A stretch of 64,000 nt of DNA, taken from Pleomorphochaeta sp963678575. Its GTDB lineage: Bacteria > Spirochaetota > Spirochaetia > Sphaerochaetales > Sphaerochaetaceae. Shown piece after piece: positions 8,403 to 17,776 of this stretch. Numbering within the stretch: the first letter of the stretch is position 1; each line of letters starts with the position of its first letter. The stretch is taken from contig CAXXHV010000002.1 in assembly GCA_963678575.2 (NCBI GenBank), positions 1,178,001 to 1,242,000 on the forward strand. The letters are read 5' to 3'. The notes under the pieces are model-generated. The model ran no database searches, was not told the origin of the DNA, and worked only from the letters and a program-made list of their open reading frames with translations. The position numbers were made by a program, and so were the translations under genes.

Positions 8403-9585
8403 TTTTATATTCCTCAATTTTATTAATTAAGTTCGGTAAAATCTTATATAAATCACCAACAAATCCATAATTAGCTACATCAAAGATTTGTGCATTCGAA
8501 TCTGAATTAATAGCAACTATACAATCACTACCCTTTGCTCCAGCAACAAATTGTACAGACCCTGATATTCCAACAGTAACTAATAATTTAGGTTTTACAG
8601 TTCTACCTGATAAACCAATTTGTTGCTTTGAATTAAACCAACCCTTTTCAATGAGTGGTCTAGTACAAGCAATTTTTGCTCCAATTATTTTACAAAAATG
8701 TTCAATAAAAGCTATATCTGATTTTTGTTTGATACCCCTACCGCAAGCTACAATTATTTGCGCTTCACTAATATCAACTTCTAAATCTTTTTCAATAATT
8801 GAATTAATAATAATTCGACTTTTTAATTTATTTTTATCAATAAATAATTTTTCAACTTCATTTTTAACAGTGGCTCTCTTATCGCCTTTGTCAAAAATTT
8901 TATAACGAACAGTACACATTTGAGGTCTATTATTAGGCGTAATAATTCTTGCCATAATATTACCTCCAAAGGCTGGTCTTATTTGTACAAGATCAGTATT
9001 ATCTTTCATTTTTAAAGATGTACAATCTGCAGTTAATCCCGTTTTAAATCTTGCAGCAACTCTAGGAGCTAATGTTCTTCCAATGTCAGTTGCCCCAAAC
9101 AATATAGAATTCGGTTTATATATATTAATAAAATCTTCAAATATTGCGGTATATGGTTCAATTAAAAAATTATCTAATTCATCATTCTCATAAGAAAAAA
9201 CCCTATCTGCTCCATATGCATATAAATCTTGAATATTTTCCAAATTGCCCTTACCTATAATCAAGGCATATACTGGATTATTAATTTTTTTAGCAAGCTG
9301 TGAAGCTTTATTTAATAATTCAAATGTAACTTCATGAATTTTTCCTTTATTATGTTCAACAAAAACTAATATTCCAAAATAACTATCCTTATCAATCTTA
9401 ACAATATTTTTTTCTTGAAAAGATATAGAACCATTCGATGCTTTTATGCATAGTTTACACAGCTTACAACCAGCACCTATATTTAATAAGTTATTATCAT
9501 AAGTAATTTGATTAAAAGGACATATATCAATTAATTTTTTAGCTAATTCAATATCTATTTTTTCTTGTTCAATTATTAAACCCAT
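8395..9585 (-). CDS. etfA: Electron transfer flavoprotein alpha subunit with ferredoxin-like N-terminus
   Basis: EtfA of 396 aa, longer than the usual ~320 because of an N-terminal cysteine cluster: C22, C40, C43 and C46, spaced as for one [4Fe-4S] centre. The C-terminal FAD domain has GLSGRTVKPKLLV and GISGSVQFVAG. Iron-sulphur extensions of this kind occur in Etf subunits of bifurcating complexes such as LctC. It is predicted to pass electrons between ferredoxin, NAD and the adjacent dehydrogenase. The start has AGGA at good spacing; etfB lies 9 bases upstream. Confidence 0.92.
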   Translation of the reverse strand: MGLIIEQEKIDIELAKKLIDICPFNQITYDNNLLNIGAGCKLCKLCIKASNGSISFQEKNIVKIDKDSYFGILVFVEHNKGKIHEVTFELLNKASQLAKKINNPVYALIIGKGNLENIQDLYAYGADRVFSYENDELDNFLIEPYTAIFEDFINIYKPNSILFGATDIGRTLAPRVAARFKTGLTADCTSLKMKDNTDLVQIRPAFGGNIMARIITPNNRPQMCTVRYKIFDKGDKRATVKNEVEKLFIDKNKLKSRIIINSIIEKDLEVDISEAQIIVACGRGIKQKSDIAFIEHFCKIIGAKIACTRPLIEKGWFNSKQQIGLSGRTVKPKLLVTVGISGSVQFVAGAKGSDCIVAINSDSNAQIFDVANYGFVGDLYKILPNLINKIEEYKSV

Positions 9586-9594
9586 TTTATATTC

Positions 9595-10380
9595 CTATAA
9601 CAAATATTTCTTTTCAAGAAAAAGGTCATATATTTTAGAAGATAATACTTCCGGAGTATCTTCATATATAAATCTATCATCTACTTTATCAGGTGGAAAA
9701 ATTTTTTCTACTTGAGTAGCAGACCCATCTAGTCCATAATTTTCAATCTTCTTATCTTCTAAATCATTCAAAGTAAAAAATATAATATCCATATTTTGTT
9801 TCATTCTTTTATAAGAAGGCAACCTAGGCGTATTTATTTCATTATCTATATTCAATAGACAAGGAAGTTGTATTCTCTGATTAATAAATAAATTCTCTTG
9901 ATTTGTGCTAACTGAAAGAAAATTTTCATTAACCTTTGTAATCGATACTACATTACTTAAATTTGGAATATTTAAAAATTCTGCAAGCTCAACACCAACT
10001 TGTGCAGTATCCCCATCAGTTGTTTGTTTACCACATATAATCAAATCAAACTTATTAAATCTTTTAATTGCTTGTGATAACGCATAACTTGTTGAAAGAA
10101 CATCAGAACCAGCAAAAGCTCTATCACTTAAAACAATACCACTATCACATCCCATAGCAATCGATTCTTCCACTACAATTTTTGATTGAGGAGGTCCCAT
10201 TGTTAAAGACGTAACACTGCCTCCATAAAGCTCTTTCAATCTTAAAGCTGATTCAATTGCAAATAAATCATAAGGATTAATTTTATTATTATCTTTTGTT
10301 CTAATTAAAGTTCCTTTTATAGGATCAATTTGAACATTGTTTGAACCTGGTACTTGTTTTATACATACTAATATATCCAA
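9595..10380 (-). CDS. etfB: Electron transfer flavoprotein beta subunit
   Basis: EtfB of 261 aa, the usual length, beginning MDILVCIKQVPGSNNV. It contains ICGKQTTDGDTAQVG, the nucleotide-binding signature of the subunit (AMP in classical Etf, FAD in bifurcating ones). It is first in the etfB-etfA-dehydrogenase operon, with GGAG upstream and a strong sigma-70-type promoter at 10439-10466. It acts as heterodimer partner of EtfA in the cytoplasm. A divergent RpiR regulator starts 255 bases away and is the likely local regulator. Confidence 0.93.
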   Translation of the reverse strand: MDILVCIKQVPGSNNVQIDPIKGTLIRTKDNNKINPYDLFAIESALRLKELYGGSVTSLTMGPPQSKIVVEESIAMGCDSGIVLSDRAFAGSDVLSTSYALSQAIKRFNKFDLIICGKQTTDGDTAQVGVELAEFLNIPNLSNVVSITKVNENFLSVSTNQENLFINQRIQLPCLLNIDNEINTPRLPSYKRMKQNMDIIFFTLNDLEDKKIENYGLDGSATQVEKIFPPDKVDDRFIYEDTPEVLSSKIYDLFLEKKYLL

Positions 10381-10438
10381 AAATTACTCCAGCTAATTAA
10401 ATTTCAAAAAAATTAATTGTTAATAAAATGTATATTTA

Positions 10439-10466
10439 ATTATACTAAAAATATTGGATTTGTCAA
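10439..10466 (-). promoter_or_regulatory. Sigma-70-type promoter of the etfB-etfA-dehydrogenase operon
   Basis: On the minus strand TTGACA (10461-10466) and TATAAT (10439-10444) are separated by 16 bases, about 60 bases upstream of the etfB start. Both boxes match the consensus exactly. Confidence 0.75.
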
Positions 10467-10599
10467 TTTTTTTCATTAATTTTAAAAAATATTTGTAATT
10501 ATTTTTCTTTTTTTCAAATTTATTATTTAGCAACATGAACATATATTTATAAAAATTCAAAAATAAATATTGATGATTCAATTTTATAGATGAAATATA

Positions 10600-10629
10600 T
10601 TTTCACTAAATATAAAAATATGATATAAT
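10600..10629 (+). promoter_or_regulatory. Predicted leaderless promoter of the RpiR gene
   Basis: TATAAT at 10624-10629 ends six bases before the ATG at 10636. A weak TTTTCA (10600-10605) lies 18 bases upstream. There is no ribosome-binding site, and transcription should start at or next to the ATG. Confidence 0.5.
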
Positions 10630-10635
10630 ATTTTC

Positions 10636-11502
10636 ATGATTAATAATAAAACTTATCTGTTAGAAAAATTAACACAAAGTAAAACACCTTCAGAAAAAAA
10701 AATAGCTACTTACTTGCTTTCAAACACAAAGGAAGTATTAAATATGACTATTTTAGAACTAGCAAAGAATGCTGATACTAGTACTGCTGCAATAATTAGA
10801 TTTTGTAAAAGACTTGATTTAAAAGGATATCCCGAATTAAAAATAGCACTAGCTAAAGATTTTTTTTCCGTAGACGAGTCAATTAATAATCAAATTCCAA
10901 AAACTTTTGATTTTTCAAAAAAAGCTTCTTTAACAGAAATTTCAGATAACATTCTTAATCTAACAAAAAATGCAATTGAGAATTTATCAAAAACAATTAA
11001 TCCTGAATCTTTAGAAAAAGTAATTAATAAAATTAAATCCTGTAGATCTATCCAAATATTAGGAACAGGAGCTTCAGGTATTGTTGGAAAAGATTTACAT
11101 CAAAAATTCTGCCGATTAGGCTATGTCTCTTTATTTAATGAAGATACTGAACTTCAAACTATTACAGCATGTTCTGCAACCAAAGAAGATGTTGTTTTTG
11201 CTATCTCCTACTCTGGAGAACATAAATCCGTAATTAAATCAGCAAATGAAGCTAAAAAAAATGGAGCCTATATCATTGCAATAACACGTTTTAAAAAAAC
11301 TGAAATTGCAAAAATTGCAGATATTTGTTTATATGTACCTGATGTTGAATCTCTTTATAGAGAAGGCGCATCCCTATCAAGAATAAGCCAATTACTGATT
11401 GTTGATATTTTATATCAAACTCTAATTACAAGCGATTATGATCAATCTCATAAATTATTACATAGAACCTGGGAATCAATAGATCATAAATTTACACATT
11501 GA
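10636..11502 (+). CDS. RpiR/MurR family transcriptional regulator
   Basis: Cytoplasmic repressor/activator of 288 aa with an N-terminal RpiR helix-turn-helix (TILELAKNADTSTAAIIRFC at about residues 38-57) and a C-terminal SIS sugar-phosphate-binding domain (ILGTGASGIVG and FAISYSGEHKSV). SIS domains bind phosphosugars such as MurNAc-6-P or GlcN-6-P. It diverges from the etf/lactate operon and converges on the sugar operon ending at 11492, overlapping its last gene by 11 bases. Either neighbour could be its target; a MurNAc-6-P role is conceivable because murQ lies 10 kb away. The mRNA is predicted to be leaderless. Confidence 0.88.
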   Translation: MINNKTYLLEKLTQSKTPSEKKIATYLLSNTKEVLNMTILELAKNADTSTAAIIRFCKRLDLKGYPELKIALAKDFFSVDESINNQIPKTFDFSKKASLTEISDNILNLTKNAIENLSKTINPESLEKVINKIKSCRSIQILGTGASGIVGKDLHQKFCRLGYVSLFNEDTELQTITACSATKEDVVFAISYSGEHKSVIKSANEAKKNGAYIIAITRFKKTEIAKIADICLYVPDVESLYREGASLSRISQLLIVDILYQTLITSDYDQSHKLLHRTWESIDHKFTH

Positions 11503-12394
11503 TATATTTTAAAATTGACATTTCACTGAAAGACTTAAATCCTAGTTTCTGATACATTTTAATTGCAATAGAGTTATTTTCTCCCCAAAGAAAATAACTT
11601 TTTTTGCAACAAAGTTCTTTTTGCTTTTTTAATACACTGATTGTCAAATTATATCCAATTCTTTTTTTTCTATGATTTTGAGAAACATATATTGGTCCAA
11701 AACGCTCTTGATCATTTCCAATTATGTTAAACCCAGCATAACCAATAACTGTTTCATTTTGAATAGCCACAATTCCAAGATGTTTTTTATTATTATCATA
11801 ATATGCATTTCTAAACAGATCTAACCATTCTGGATGATCAGAATTTGATAACAAATCTAATACTCCAATTAAATAATAATCATTAAATGGAACTAAAGAA
11901 TAATTATAGTCATTACTTGAATCTAAAAAATTTTTATCATTAAAATTGGTTAAATCTATTTGCATAGAAATAGCCTTATCAATTTCAATAAATCCTTGTT
12001 TTTTAAAAAATTTCAGTCCTTCGGGATATTTTTCTTTATCTAGCCCGGGAAGTAGGTATCCATAAGGACAACCTGAAAAATAAATCGAATAAGATTCAAA
12101 TAAAATTTTATTTAGTAAAGTATATCCAATCTTTTGTCTTCTAAATTCATTAATAACACCAACAAAATGTATATATATACTTTTAGTAGATTTGACAATA
12201 GATACAGAAATTATTCCAACAGGAGTATTGTATTCATCTAAAGCTAAATAGGATATAGTTTCTTCTTTTTTATAGTTGCAGTAAAAATAATGATTAAATA
12301 TTTTTATATCAAGCTTGTATTCACCAAATATAGTTGAAAACAATAAAAAAAAAATCCTAAAATCATTTTCACTTTTTACTTGTTTTATTATCAT
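11492..12394 (-). CDS. Tandem GNAT-domain acetyltransferase
   Basis: Protein of 300 aa with two GNAT folds. The first carries an acetyl-CoA loop like VINEFRRQKIGYTLL near residues 85-105. The second has VSQNHRKKRIGYNL followed by NNSIAIKMYQKLGFK near the C-terminus. It is the last gene of the epimerase/isomerase/kinase operon, and its Shine-Dalgarno (GAGGAATGAG) is formed by the end of the ROK coding sequence, so translation is probably coupled. Substrate unknown; acetylation of an amino sugar or of a small-molecule amine is possible. Family firm, role in the sugar pathway inferred. Confidence 0.8.
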   Translation of the reverse strand: MIIKQVKSENDFRIFFLLFSTIFGEYKLDIKIFNHYFYCNYKKEETISYLALDEYNTPVGIISVSIVKSTKSIYIHFVGVINEFRRQKIGYTLLNKILFESYSIYFSGCPYGYLLPGLDKEKYPEGLKFFKKQGFIEIDKAISMQIDLTNFNDKNFLDSSNDYNYSLVPFNDYYLIGVLDLLSNSDHPEWLDLFRNAYYDNNKKHLGIVAIQNETVIGYAGFNIIGNDQERFGPIYVSQNHRKKRIGYNLTISVLKKQKELCCKKSYFLWGENNSIAIKMYQKLGFKSFSEMSILKYINV

Positions 12395-12397
12395 TAC

Positions 12398-13291
12398 TCA
12401 TTCCTCTTCTTCTAAAAAACAGACCCCTAAAAGGGCTAATGCATCAAAATTTTTCACAGGAGAGATTTTTTTTATATAAGGACTTTTAGAAAAAACATTC
12501 TCAAAAGAAGGTCCAAAGAAACTATATCCTTTTGAAATTTGTCCACAAAAAACTATACATTCAATTTTTAACATTATAATTAAACTGTATATAGTGTTAG
12601 CTAATATTTGCCCTAATTGTTTATAAACATTAATTGCAATTTCATCTCCAAGCTTTGCAAATTCTTCTACTTTTTTTGCATCTAAGTATCCACAATAATC
12701 AGATTTCTTTCTATATTCTTCAATTATACCCCTATTTGAAACATAATCTTCCAATATCCTATCTCCAACTTTTAATTGAAATATGGGATATTTAGGCTGT
12801 CCATGATTTACACTAATAATTTTTCCATCTTTTAAATATCCAGAGCCAAGCCCAGTACCAAGTCCAATACAAAAAATATTGGAATAACCTTGAGCTTCAT
12901 CAAAAAGATAAGCGCCCATTGTGCTTGCATGTAAATCGTAATGAAAAGAAATATCATCACAAGCTATAACCTGATTAACTATTGGCTTTAATGATAAATC
13001 TTTTATAGCCAAAAATTTATGTTTCATTTTACAACAGCAATTTATATAGTCAAAGGGACCTGGAAAATCTATGCATACTTTAGATATTTTTAAAGTTTGA
13101 TCTATTGCTATATTTTTCATCAAATTTAGCAAAAATTTAAATTGAAATACTATTTTACTCTTATCCTCATTAGAATAAGATGGAATTTGATTAAAAGTTT
13201 TTTCAATCAAATTACCATCAAAACTAATCAATGCTGTTTTATAAAAAGTACCACCTACATCAATTGACAAAATTACATTATTTTCATTCAT
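12398..13291 (-). CDS. ROK family sugar kinase
   Basis: ROK-family protein of 297 aa. The ATP site is SIDVGGTFYKTAL at residues 9-21, and a later GLGTGLGSGYLKDG is also typical. There is no N-terminal helix-turn-helix, so it is a kinase rather than a repressor. The classical zinc motif (CxCGxxGCxE) is absent; the region reads NHGQPKYPIFQL and then YVSNRG. It sits between a ManA-like isomerase (two bases upstream, or coupled) and the GNAT gene, which suggests phosphorylation of the imported hexose or N-acylhexosamine. Substrate not determinable. Confidence 0.85.
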   Translation of the reverse strand: MNENNVILSIDVGGTFYKTALISFDGNLIEKTFNQIPSYSNEDKSKIVFQFKFLLNLMKNIAIDQTLKISKVCIDFPGPFDYINCCCKMKHKFLAIKDLSLKPIVNQVIACDDISFHYDLHASTMGAYLFDEAQGYSNIFCIGLGTGLGSGYLKDGKIISVNHGQPKYPIFQLKVGDRILEDYVSNRGIIEEYRKKSDYCGYLDAKKVEEFAKLGDEIAINVYKQLGQILANTIYSLIIMLKIECIVFCGQISKGYSFFGPSFENVFSKSPYIKKISPVKNFDALALLGVCFLEEEE

Positions 13292-13293
13292 AT

Positions 13294-15117
13294 TTATTTT
13301 AATTGAGTTTTATGAATTGCAACGGGGCATTCAGTTAAATTAATTATTCGATATTTACCGATAATAGCTGGTAAAACTACAATTTCTCTATAATTTAATT
13401 CATAGGAATATCTACTATCTTCTATAGATTCGACTCTTACTTTTTCACCATCAACCAAAGCTAACACATTAAATTGACCATTTGTGTCTTGCATAATTTC
13501 TTTTAAAAATTCAAGTCTTCTAAGAGAAAAATACATTAAATCATGTTCTCCAATAATTACTTCTTTCCAGTCTGTTCCACAATCTACCAGTATTGGTTCT
13601 TGAACTAAATTTGATTTTACCCAATTTGTTTTTCTCTCTAATCTAAGAACATTTTCCCCATAATAAGAGTGTATAGGTCTTGGTTTACCATCGAGATCTT
13701 TCCTCAAAAAGTCGTACATTTTGAAAGTATATGAGCCTATGGTTAAACTACCAATTTCTAGAACAAGTTGATTTCTACCTGAAGAATGAATTGTTCCAGC
13801 AGGAATTAAGAATTGTCTACCTACAATTGAATCAACTGAGTTTATATACTTCTCATAGTCAATTTCTGTATTTAATTTTTCACTTTTCTTAACTTCTTCA
13901 ATGAACTCTACAGGATTTGATTCTTCTTTAAATCCTAAATAAGTTTTTGCACCCATTGCCGCTTCAACAACATAATAACTTTCATCTTGACGACCAAGTT
14001 CATTGAAATTCTCTTTTATATATAATTCATCTGGATGGCATTGGATAGACATACTACCATTACTATGAATCGTATCATCATAATTAAATCTAACAGGGAA
14101 ATATCTACCAAATTTATCTAAGCTTTTCTTTCCTAATAAGGCTTCACCTTCTTGTCTAATAAAGGTATAGAAAGGAATATCTAATAAAGAATTGTCAGCC
14201 TTTATCACTAAACTTACTTCGGATGGAATTAAATCAAATACCCATGCACAATTTTTCATATCCTTTGGAAGATTTCTTAGTTTAGATGTGGAAAAACCAC
14301 CCCAAACACCTTCACAATATACAGGCTTACATCTGAATGGTTGTTTAACAATTGCCTTACAAAGTGTTTCAAAATGTAATCTAGATACCATTTTTAAATT
14401 ATTATTATCACTTGAAGCGATATACCAATCCATTTCTTTTTCATCAATCAACTCAGTTTTATGATGTAAAGCGACTTCAAAATCAACATAATAATTTCTT
14501 CTCATAGTTTGTAAATGTGATCTGATTTCTTTATCACCGATATTTTTTGATTCACCATTTTTTACCCTAAGAACAACCTCTTTTGGAGTTACATCCATAT
14601 AATAATTTAAATTAGAGTATTTCCTAAGTTTTCTTGTGGTAGCAAATGTCCCATAAACCAAATATAAAGAATTATCATTTTCTTTCAATTTTTTAACTAA
14701 ATTATCTATTTTTTTATCATCAAAAAAGACTTTCTCATCACCCTTAAACAGTTTTGCATATAGATTAATTGGATCCTTAATTGGATTATTCCCTAAAATA
14801 TCAGAAAATTCAGATTCTAACTCTTGTGAAGATTTATAATAATCTTCAATATTTATTAGTTCACATTTTAATCCAATTTTTTGAAATAAAGTTCGATTGA
14901 CTAATGTTACTATTTGATCATATTTTGCTGTAGCATACCCAGATATAAGAATAGTACATTTTTGAAATTTTTCTTTATTTTCAATTATTCTATCAACTAT
15001 GTCATTTGCAACTTTAAAATTGCCTTCAAGTACCTTAACATCCATTCCTTCTTCTAAAATCGGCTCATTAATAGCTGACCAATCATCATAAGGGAATGGG
15101 TTAAACATAAAACTCAT
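13294..15117 (-). CDS. ManA-like class I mannose-6-phosphate isomerase with N-terminal extension
   Basis: About 607 aa, roughly twice the usual bacterial ManA length. The cupin-type isomerase part fills the C-terminal ~350 residues, with SIQCHPDELYIKENF (metal ligands Gln, His and Glu) and IPAGTIHSSG. The first ~190 residues form a separate domain with a nucleotide-kinase-like look (ILISGYATAKYDQIV resembling a degenerate P-loop), whose function I do not recognise. The chosen ATG at 15117 has GGAGG eight bases upstream; an in-frame ATG at 15132 contains that same GGAGG and is unlikely. It sits in the epimerase-isomerase-kinase operon and probably converts mannose-6-P or an analogue. Confidence 0.82.
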   Translation of the reverse strand: MSFMFNPFPYDDWSAINEPILEEGMDVKVLEGNFKVANDIVDRIIENKEKFQKCTILISGYATAKYDQIVTLVNRTLFQKIGLKCELINIEDYYKSSQELESEFSDILGNNPIKDPINLYAKLFKGDEKVFFDDKKIDNLVKKLKENDNSLYLVYGTFATTRKLRKYSNLNYYMDVTPKEVVLRVKNGESKNIGDKEIRSHLQTMRRNYYVDFEVALHHKTELIDEKEMDWYIASSDNNNLKMVSRLHFETLCKAIVKQPFRCKPVYCEGVWGGFSTSKLRNLPKDMKNCAWVFDLIPSEVSLVIKADNSLLDIPFYTFIRQEGEALLGKKSLDKFGRYFPVRFNYDDTIHSNGSMSIQCHPDELYIKENFNELGRQDESYYVVEAAMGAKTYLGFKEESNPVEFIEEVKKSEKLNTEIDYEKYINSVDSIVGRQFLIPAGTIHSSGRNQLVLEIGSLTIGSYTFKMYDFLRKDLDGKPRPIHSYYGENVLRLERKTNWVKSNLVQEPILVDCGTDWKEVIIGEHDLMYFSLRRLEFLKEIMQDTNGQFNVLALVDGEKVRVESIEDSRYSYELNYREIVVLPAIIGKYRIINLTECPVAIHKTQLK

Positions 15118-15135
15118 AATTCGTTCCTCCATTAA

Positions 15136-16575
15136 TTAAACTGTATAAAAATTAAAATTACAAAGTTTACTTAATATATCTAATTGCTTTATGTAATCGC
15201 CTTCAACGACTACAAAATGTTGAGTAGTTCCTATCTTCAATATTTTCTCAAAAAAGAAATTAATATCTTCATCAACTTGAAATTCACTATGACTATAGCC
15301 TTGAATTCTATGAGGCCCATTTATAGACTTAACTTTTGTAGCAACAACTTTTATTTCATCTTTAATTTGAGATATATGTAGCATGGTCATTTCTCCTTGA
15401 GGTATTCTTAACCAAGCAAATGGAGCACCAGCATATTTATAATTTGTCTTTGAAAACCTTTTATCTATAGAGATTTTCACATTATTTATACTTTTCTCAT
15501 CATTATAATCATTTGGACCAGCATGTCCTGCACAAAATATATTCCTAGACTTATCAATATAAAATGGTTCTATAACATTTACTTGTTTTTTTGTTAGAAG
15601 TTTTAATATATAAATTCCTAAAGCTATTCCAAGATCTCCTTCAGGACAAACAAATCTTAACTTTTCATTTATAGTATTTGGATAAAACCCAGGTCTTAAA
15701 CCTATTGATTCAAACAATTCAGTACTTACATCATTAAAAGTCATTCCATCTAAATCATATCTATCCATTAATTTATCTAAACCTAAAGAATATCTAACAG
15801 AAGCTTTAAATTTTTCATCTTCAACTACTTCAACCATCTCATATTTTTGTTTAAGTTCATTTTGGTATTTTAAGATTTCTTTTTCATCTATGGCTTCAGA
15901 AATATCTTTTAATTCTTGATATGAATAGAAACTAATTTCTGGACCACTTTGAAAAATCCTATAAGGATTAAAATAAGTATTCCACATTATTTCATTAAAT
16001 GTGGGAACAACACACAAATGAGAATCCTTTAATATATTTTTTATTTTGCAAAGATTAGCGTATTCCACAATTTCTTCATAAACATCATCAATGGTTCCAA
16101 CAATAATCTTTGCATCTCTATTAAATTTTCTTATCGACCCAGAACCAACCAAAGATCCTACTAAACCTCCATCTGTTAAAAATTGAATAAAATCATTATC
16201 ATCACTACAATCAGCATAACTAATACTTTCTTTAGTAGGATAAAAATAAATTAACTCAATATTTGGATCTGAATCACGCAAAAATTTTATCCAGACATTA
16301 TCTTCAGACCAAGAATGAAACAAACATAAAATACAATCTACAGATTCTGTTTTAAACAGATTTAAAGCTCGTTTCATATCACTATCATTAAAAATTTCAC
16401 CAGGATTAATAATATCAACTTGCTCGCACATAGTATTTTTTATATGCGCAGTTTCTTTTTTTATTCTTTGTAGATAACTCCCATCAATAGTATCTTTTCC
16501 TAACTCTGTAAATCTTCTACAACTGATAAAAAATAATCCAATTTTACTTTTTCTATTTTTTAATGCAACATCCAT
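15136..16575 (-). CDS. L-fucose/L-arabinose isomerase-family protein
   Basis: Protein of 479 aa resembling the FucI/AraA ketol-isomerase fold. It has an N-terminal Rossmann-like region (KIGLFFISCRRFTELG), GSLVGSGSIRKF in the middle, and a C-terminal part with RFVCPEGDLGIALG, FCAGHAGPNDYN and GPHRIQGYSHSEF. The general architecture fits; the catalytic metal ligands (two Glu/Asp and His in the family) cannot be assigned confidently by eye. Its ATG overlaps the stop of the AGE epimerase (TGATG), with AAAGGAG as RBS. It probably interconverts an aldose and a ketose in the same pathway. Some members of this family are not isomerases. Confidence 0.65.
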   Translation of the reverse strand: MDVALKNRKSKIGLFFISCRRFTELGKDTIDGSYLQRIKKETAHIKNTMCEQVDIINPGEIFNDSDMKRALNLFKTESVDCILCLFHSWSEDNVWIKFLRDSDPNIELIYFYPTKESISYADCSDDNDFIQFLTDGGLVGSLVGSGSIRKFNRDAKIIVGTIDDVYEEIVEYANLCKIKNILKDSHLCVVPTFNEIMWNTYFNPYRIFQSGPEISFYSYQELKDISEAIDEKEILKYQNELKQKYEMVEVVEDEKFKASVRYSLGLDKLMDRYDLDGMTFNDVSTELFESIGLRPGFYPNTINEKLRFVCPEGDLGIALGIYILKLLTKKQVNVIEPFYIDKSRNIFCAGHAGPNDYNDEKSINNVKISIDKRFSKTNYKYAGAPFAWLRIPQGEMTMLHISQIKDEIKVVATKVKSINGPHRIQGYSHSEFQVDEDINFFFEKILKIGTTQHFVVVEGDYIKQLDILSKLCNFNFYTV

Positions 16576-17768
16576 CAGAACTCCTTTGATAAGATCTCTT
16601 CAATTGTTGAGATGCTTTCCATCAATACTCTAGGAAGATGAAACATCCCCTTCCATTTTCCACCTTTAAGTGTCTTTGCTAAAGAACCATCTCTCTCAAG
16701 ATAGCCATACCATTCACCATATTCTTCATCATTGAAATGAGCAAAAGACCAATTATGGATTTTTTCGTACCAACAAAATAATTCTTTATCGTTTGTTAAT
16801 GAATATAAATATAAAGTTGCATACAAGGCTTCTGCATGAACCCACCATAATTTCATATTAGATTCAACTTTTTCTGTTGGATATCCCATAGAATCTTGAT
16901 AATAATAAAGGCCACCATATTTATTATCCCAACCTCTTTTCAACGTCCATAACAAACCTTTTGCTAACAGATTAATCAAATTATCATCATTATTGGCTTC
17001 AGCTGATTTAGCTAAAAACCAAATTAATTCACAAGTATGACCAGGACAAAGAAGTCTATTCTCCATGCAAAAAAAGGTTTTCTTATCTAAGGATACTCTT
17101 TCATATATTATTTCATTTTCAATATCAAAATGATTATCAATAATAAGTTTTGTTTCATTTTTAATCATTTCATCATACATTGGATTATCATCAAAACGTT
17201 TTAAAATTTGAGCTAAATTAATTTGTATCATAGAAAATCCAAAGGCATGAAATTTTCTTTCATGTGGTTCTTGTTTACTATATTTCCCTTTAGGATTATC
17301 TTTCCTATTTTGAATATTCTGATATATTTCTTTTGCTAACTCTAAATACTTTTTATCTTTGATTGCATAGGAATATTCTGCAAATGCAATACAAGCAAAA
17401 CAATCAGAATAAATATTATATGGAGCTGTTAAAGGTTTTCCTGTATTATCAACGGCAAAATAAAAAGCGCCATTTTCATTTCGTGAATATTTTAAAAGAA
17501 ACTCAACCCCTAATTTTGCGGCATCTAATAAATATTCATACTCATTACCATATCGATTATATACATGCGAAAAACACCAAACTTCTCTAGCTTGCATCCA
17601 AGTAAATTTATCTGTATCGTATACTTCACCATTAGACTCTAAGCAGGTACAATAACCTCCATTTTCTTTATCTAAAGAGTAAGTACTCCAAAATGGAATC
17701 ACACTATTGAATAAGCACTCTTTATATTGAATTAAATTTTCATTAAGTACTTTGATTTCATAATTCAT
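16575..17768 (-). CDS. AGE family epimerase/isomerase
   Basis: N-acylglucosamine 2-epimerase family protein of 397 aa with an (alpha/alpha)6 barrel. Markers are WMQAREVWCFSHVY, LWWVHAEAL, EEYGEWYGYLERDG and KGMFHLPRVL. The family interconverts GlcNAc and ManNAc, or epimerises mannose or cellobiose, or isomerises mannose to fructose. It follows two sugar permease genes by eight bases and is translationally coupled to the fucose-isomerase-like gene. Together with ManA and a ROK kinase, a mannose-type or ManNAc-type substrate is the simplest reading, but this is inference. Confidence 0.9.
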   Translation of the reverse strand: MNYEIKVLNENLIQYKECLFNSVIPFWSTYSLDKENGGYCTCLESNGEVYDTDKFTWMQAREVWCFSHVYNRYGNEYEYLLDAAKLGVEFLLKYSRNENGAFYFAVDNTGKPLTAPYNIYSDCFACIAFAEYSYAIKDKKYLELAKEIYQNIQNRKDNPKGKYSKQEPHERKFHAFGFSMIQINLAQILKRFDDNPMYDEMIKNETKLIIDNHFDIENEIIYERVSLDKKTFFCMENRLLCPGHTCELIWFLAKSAEANNDDNLINLLAKGLLWTLKRGWDNKYGGLYYYQDSMGYPTEKVESNMKLWWVHAEALYATLYLYSLTNDKELFCWYEKIHNWSFAHFNDEEYGEWYGYLERDGSLAKTLKGGKWKGMFHLPRVLMESISTIEEILSKEF

Positions 17769-17776
17769 TTTTAATA

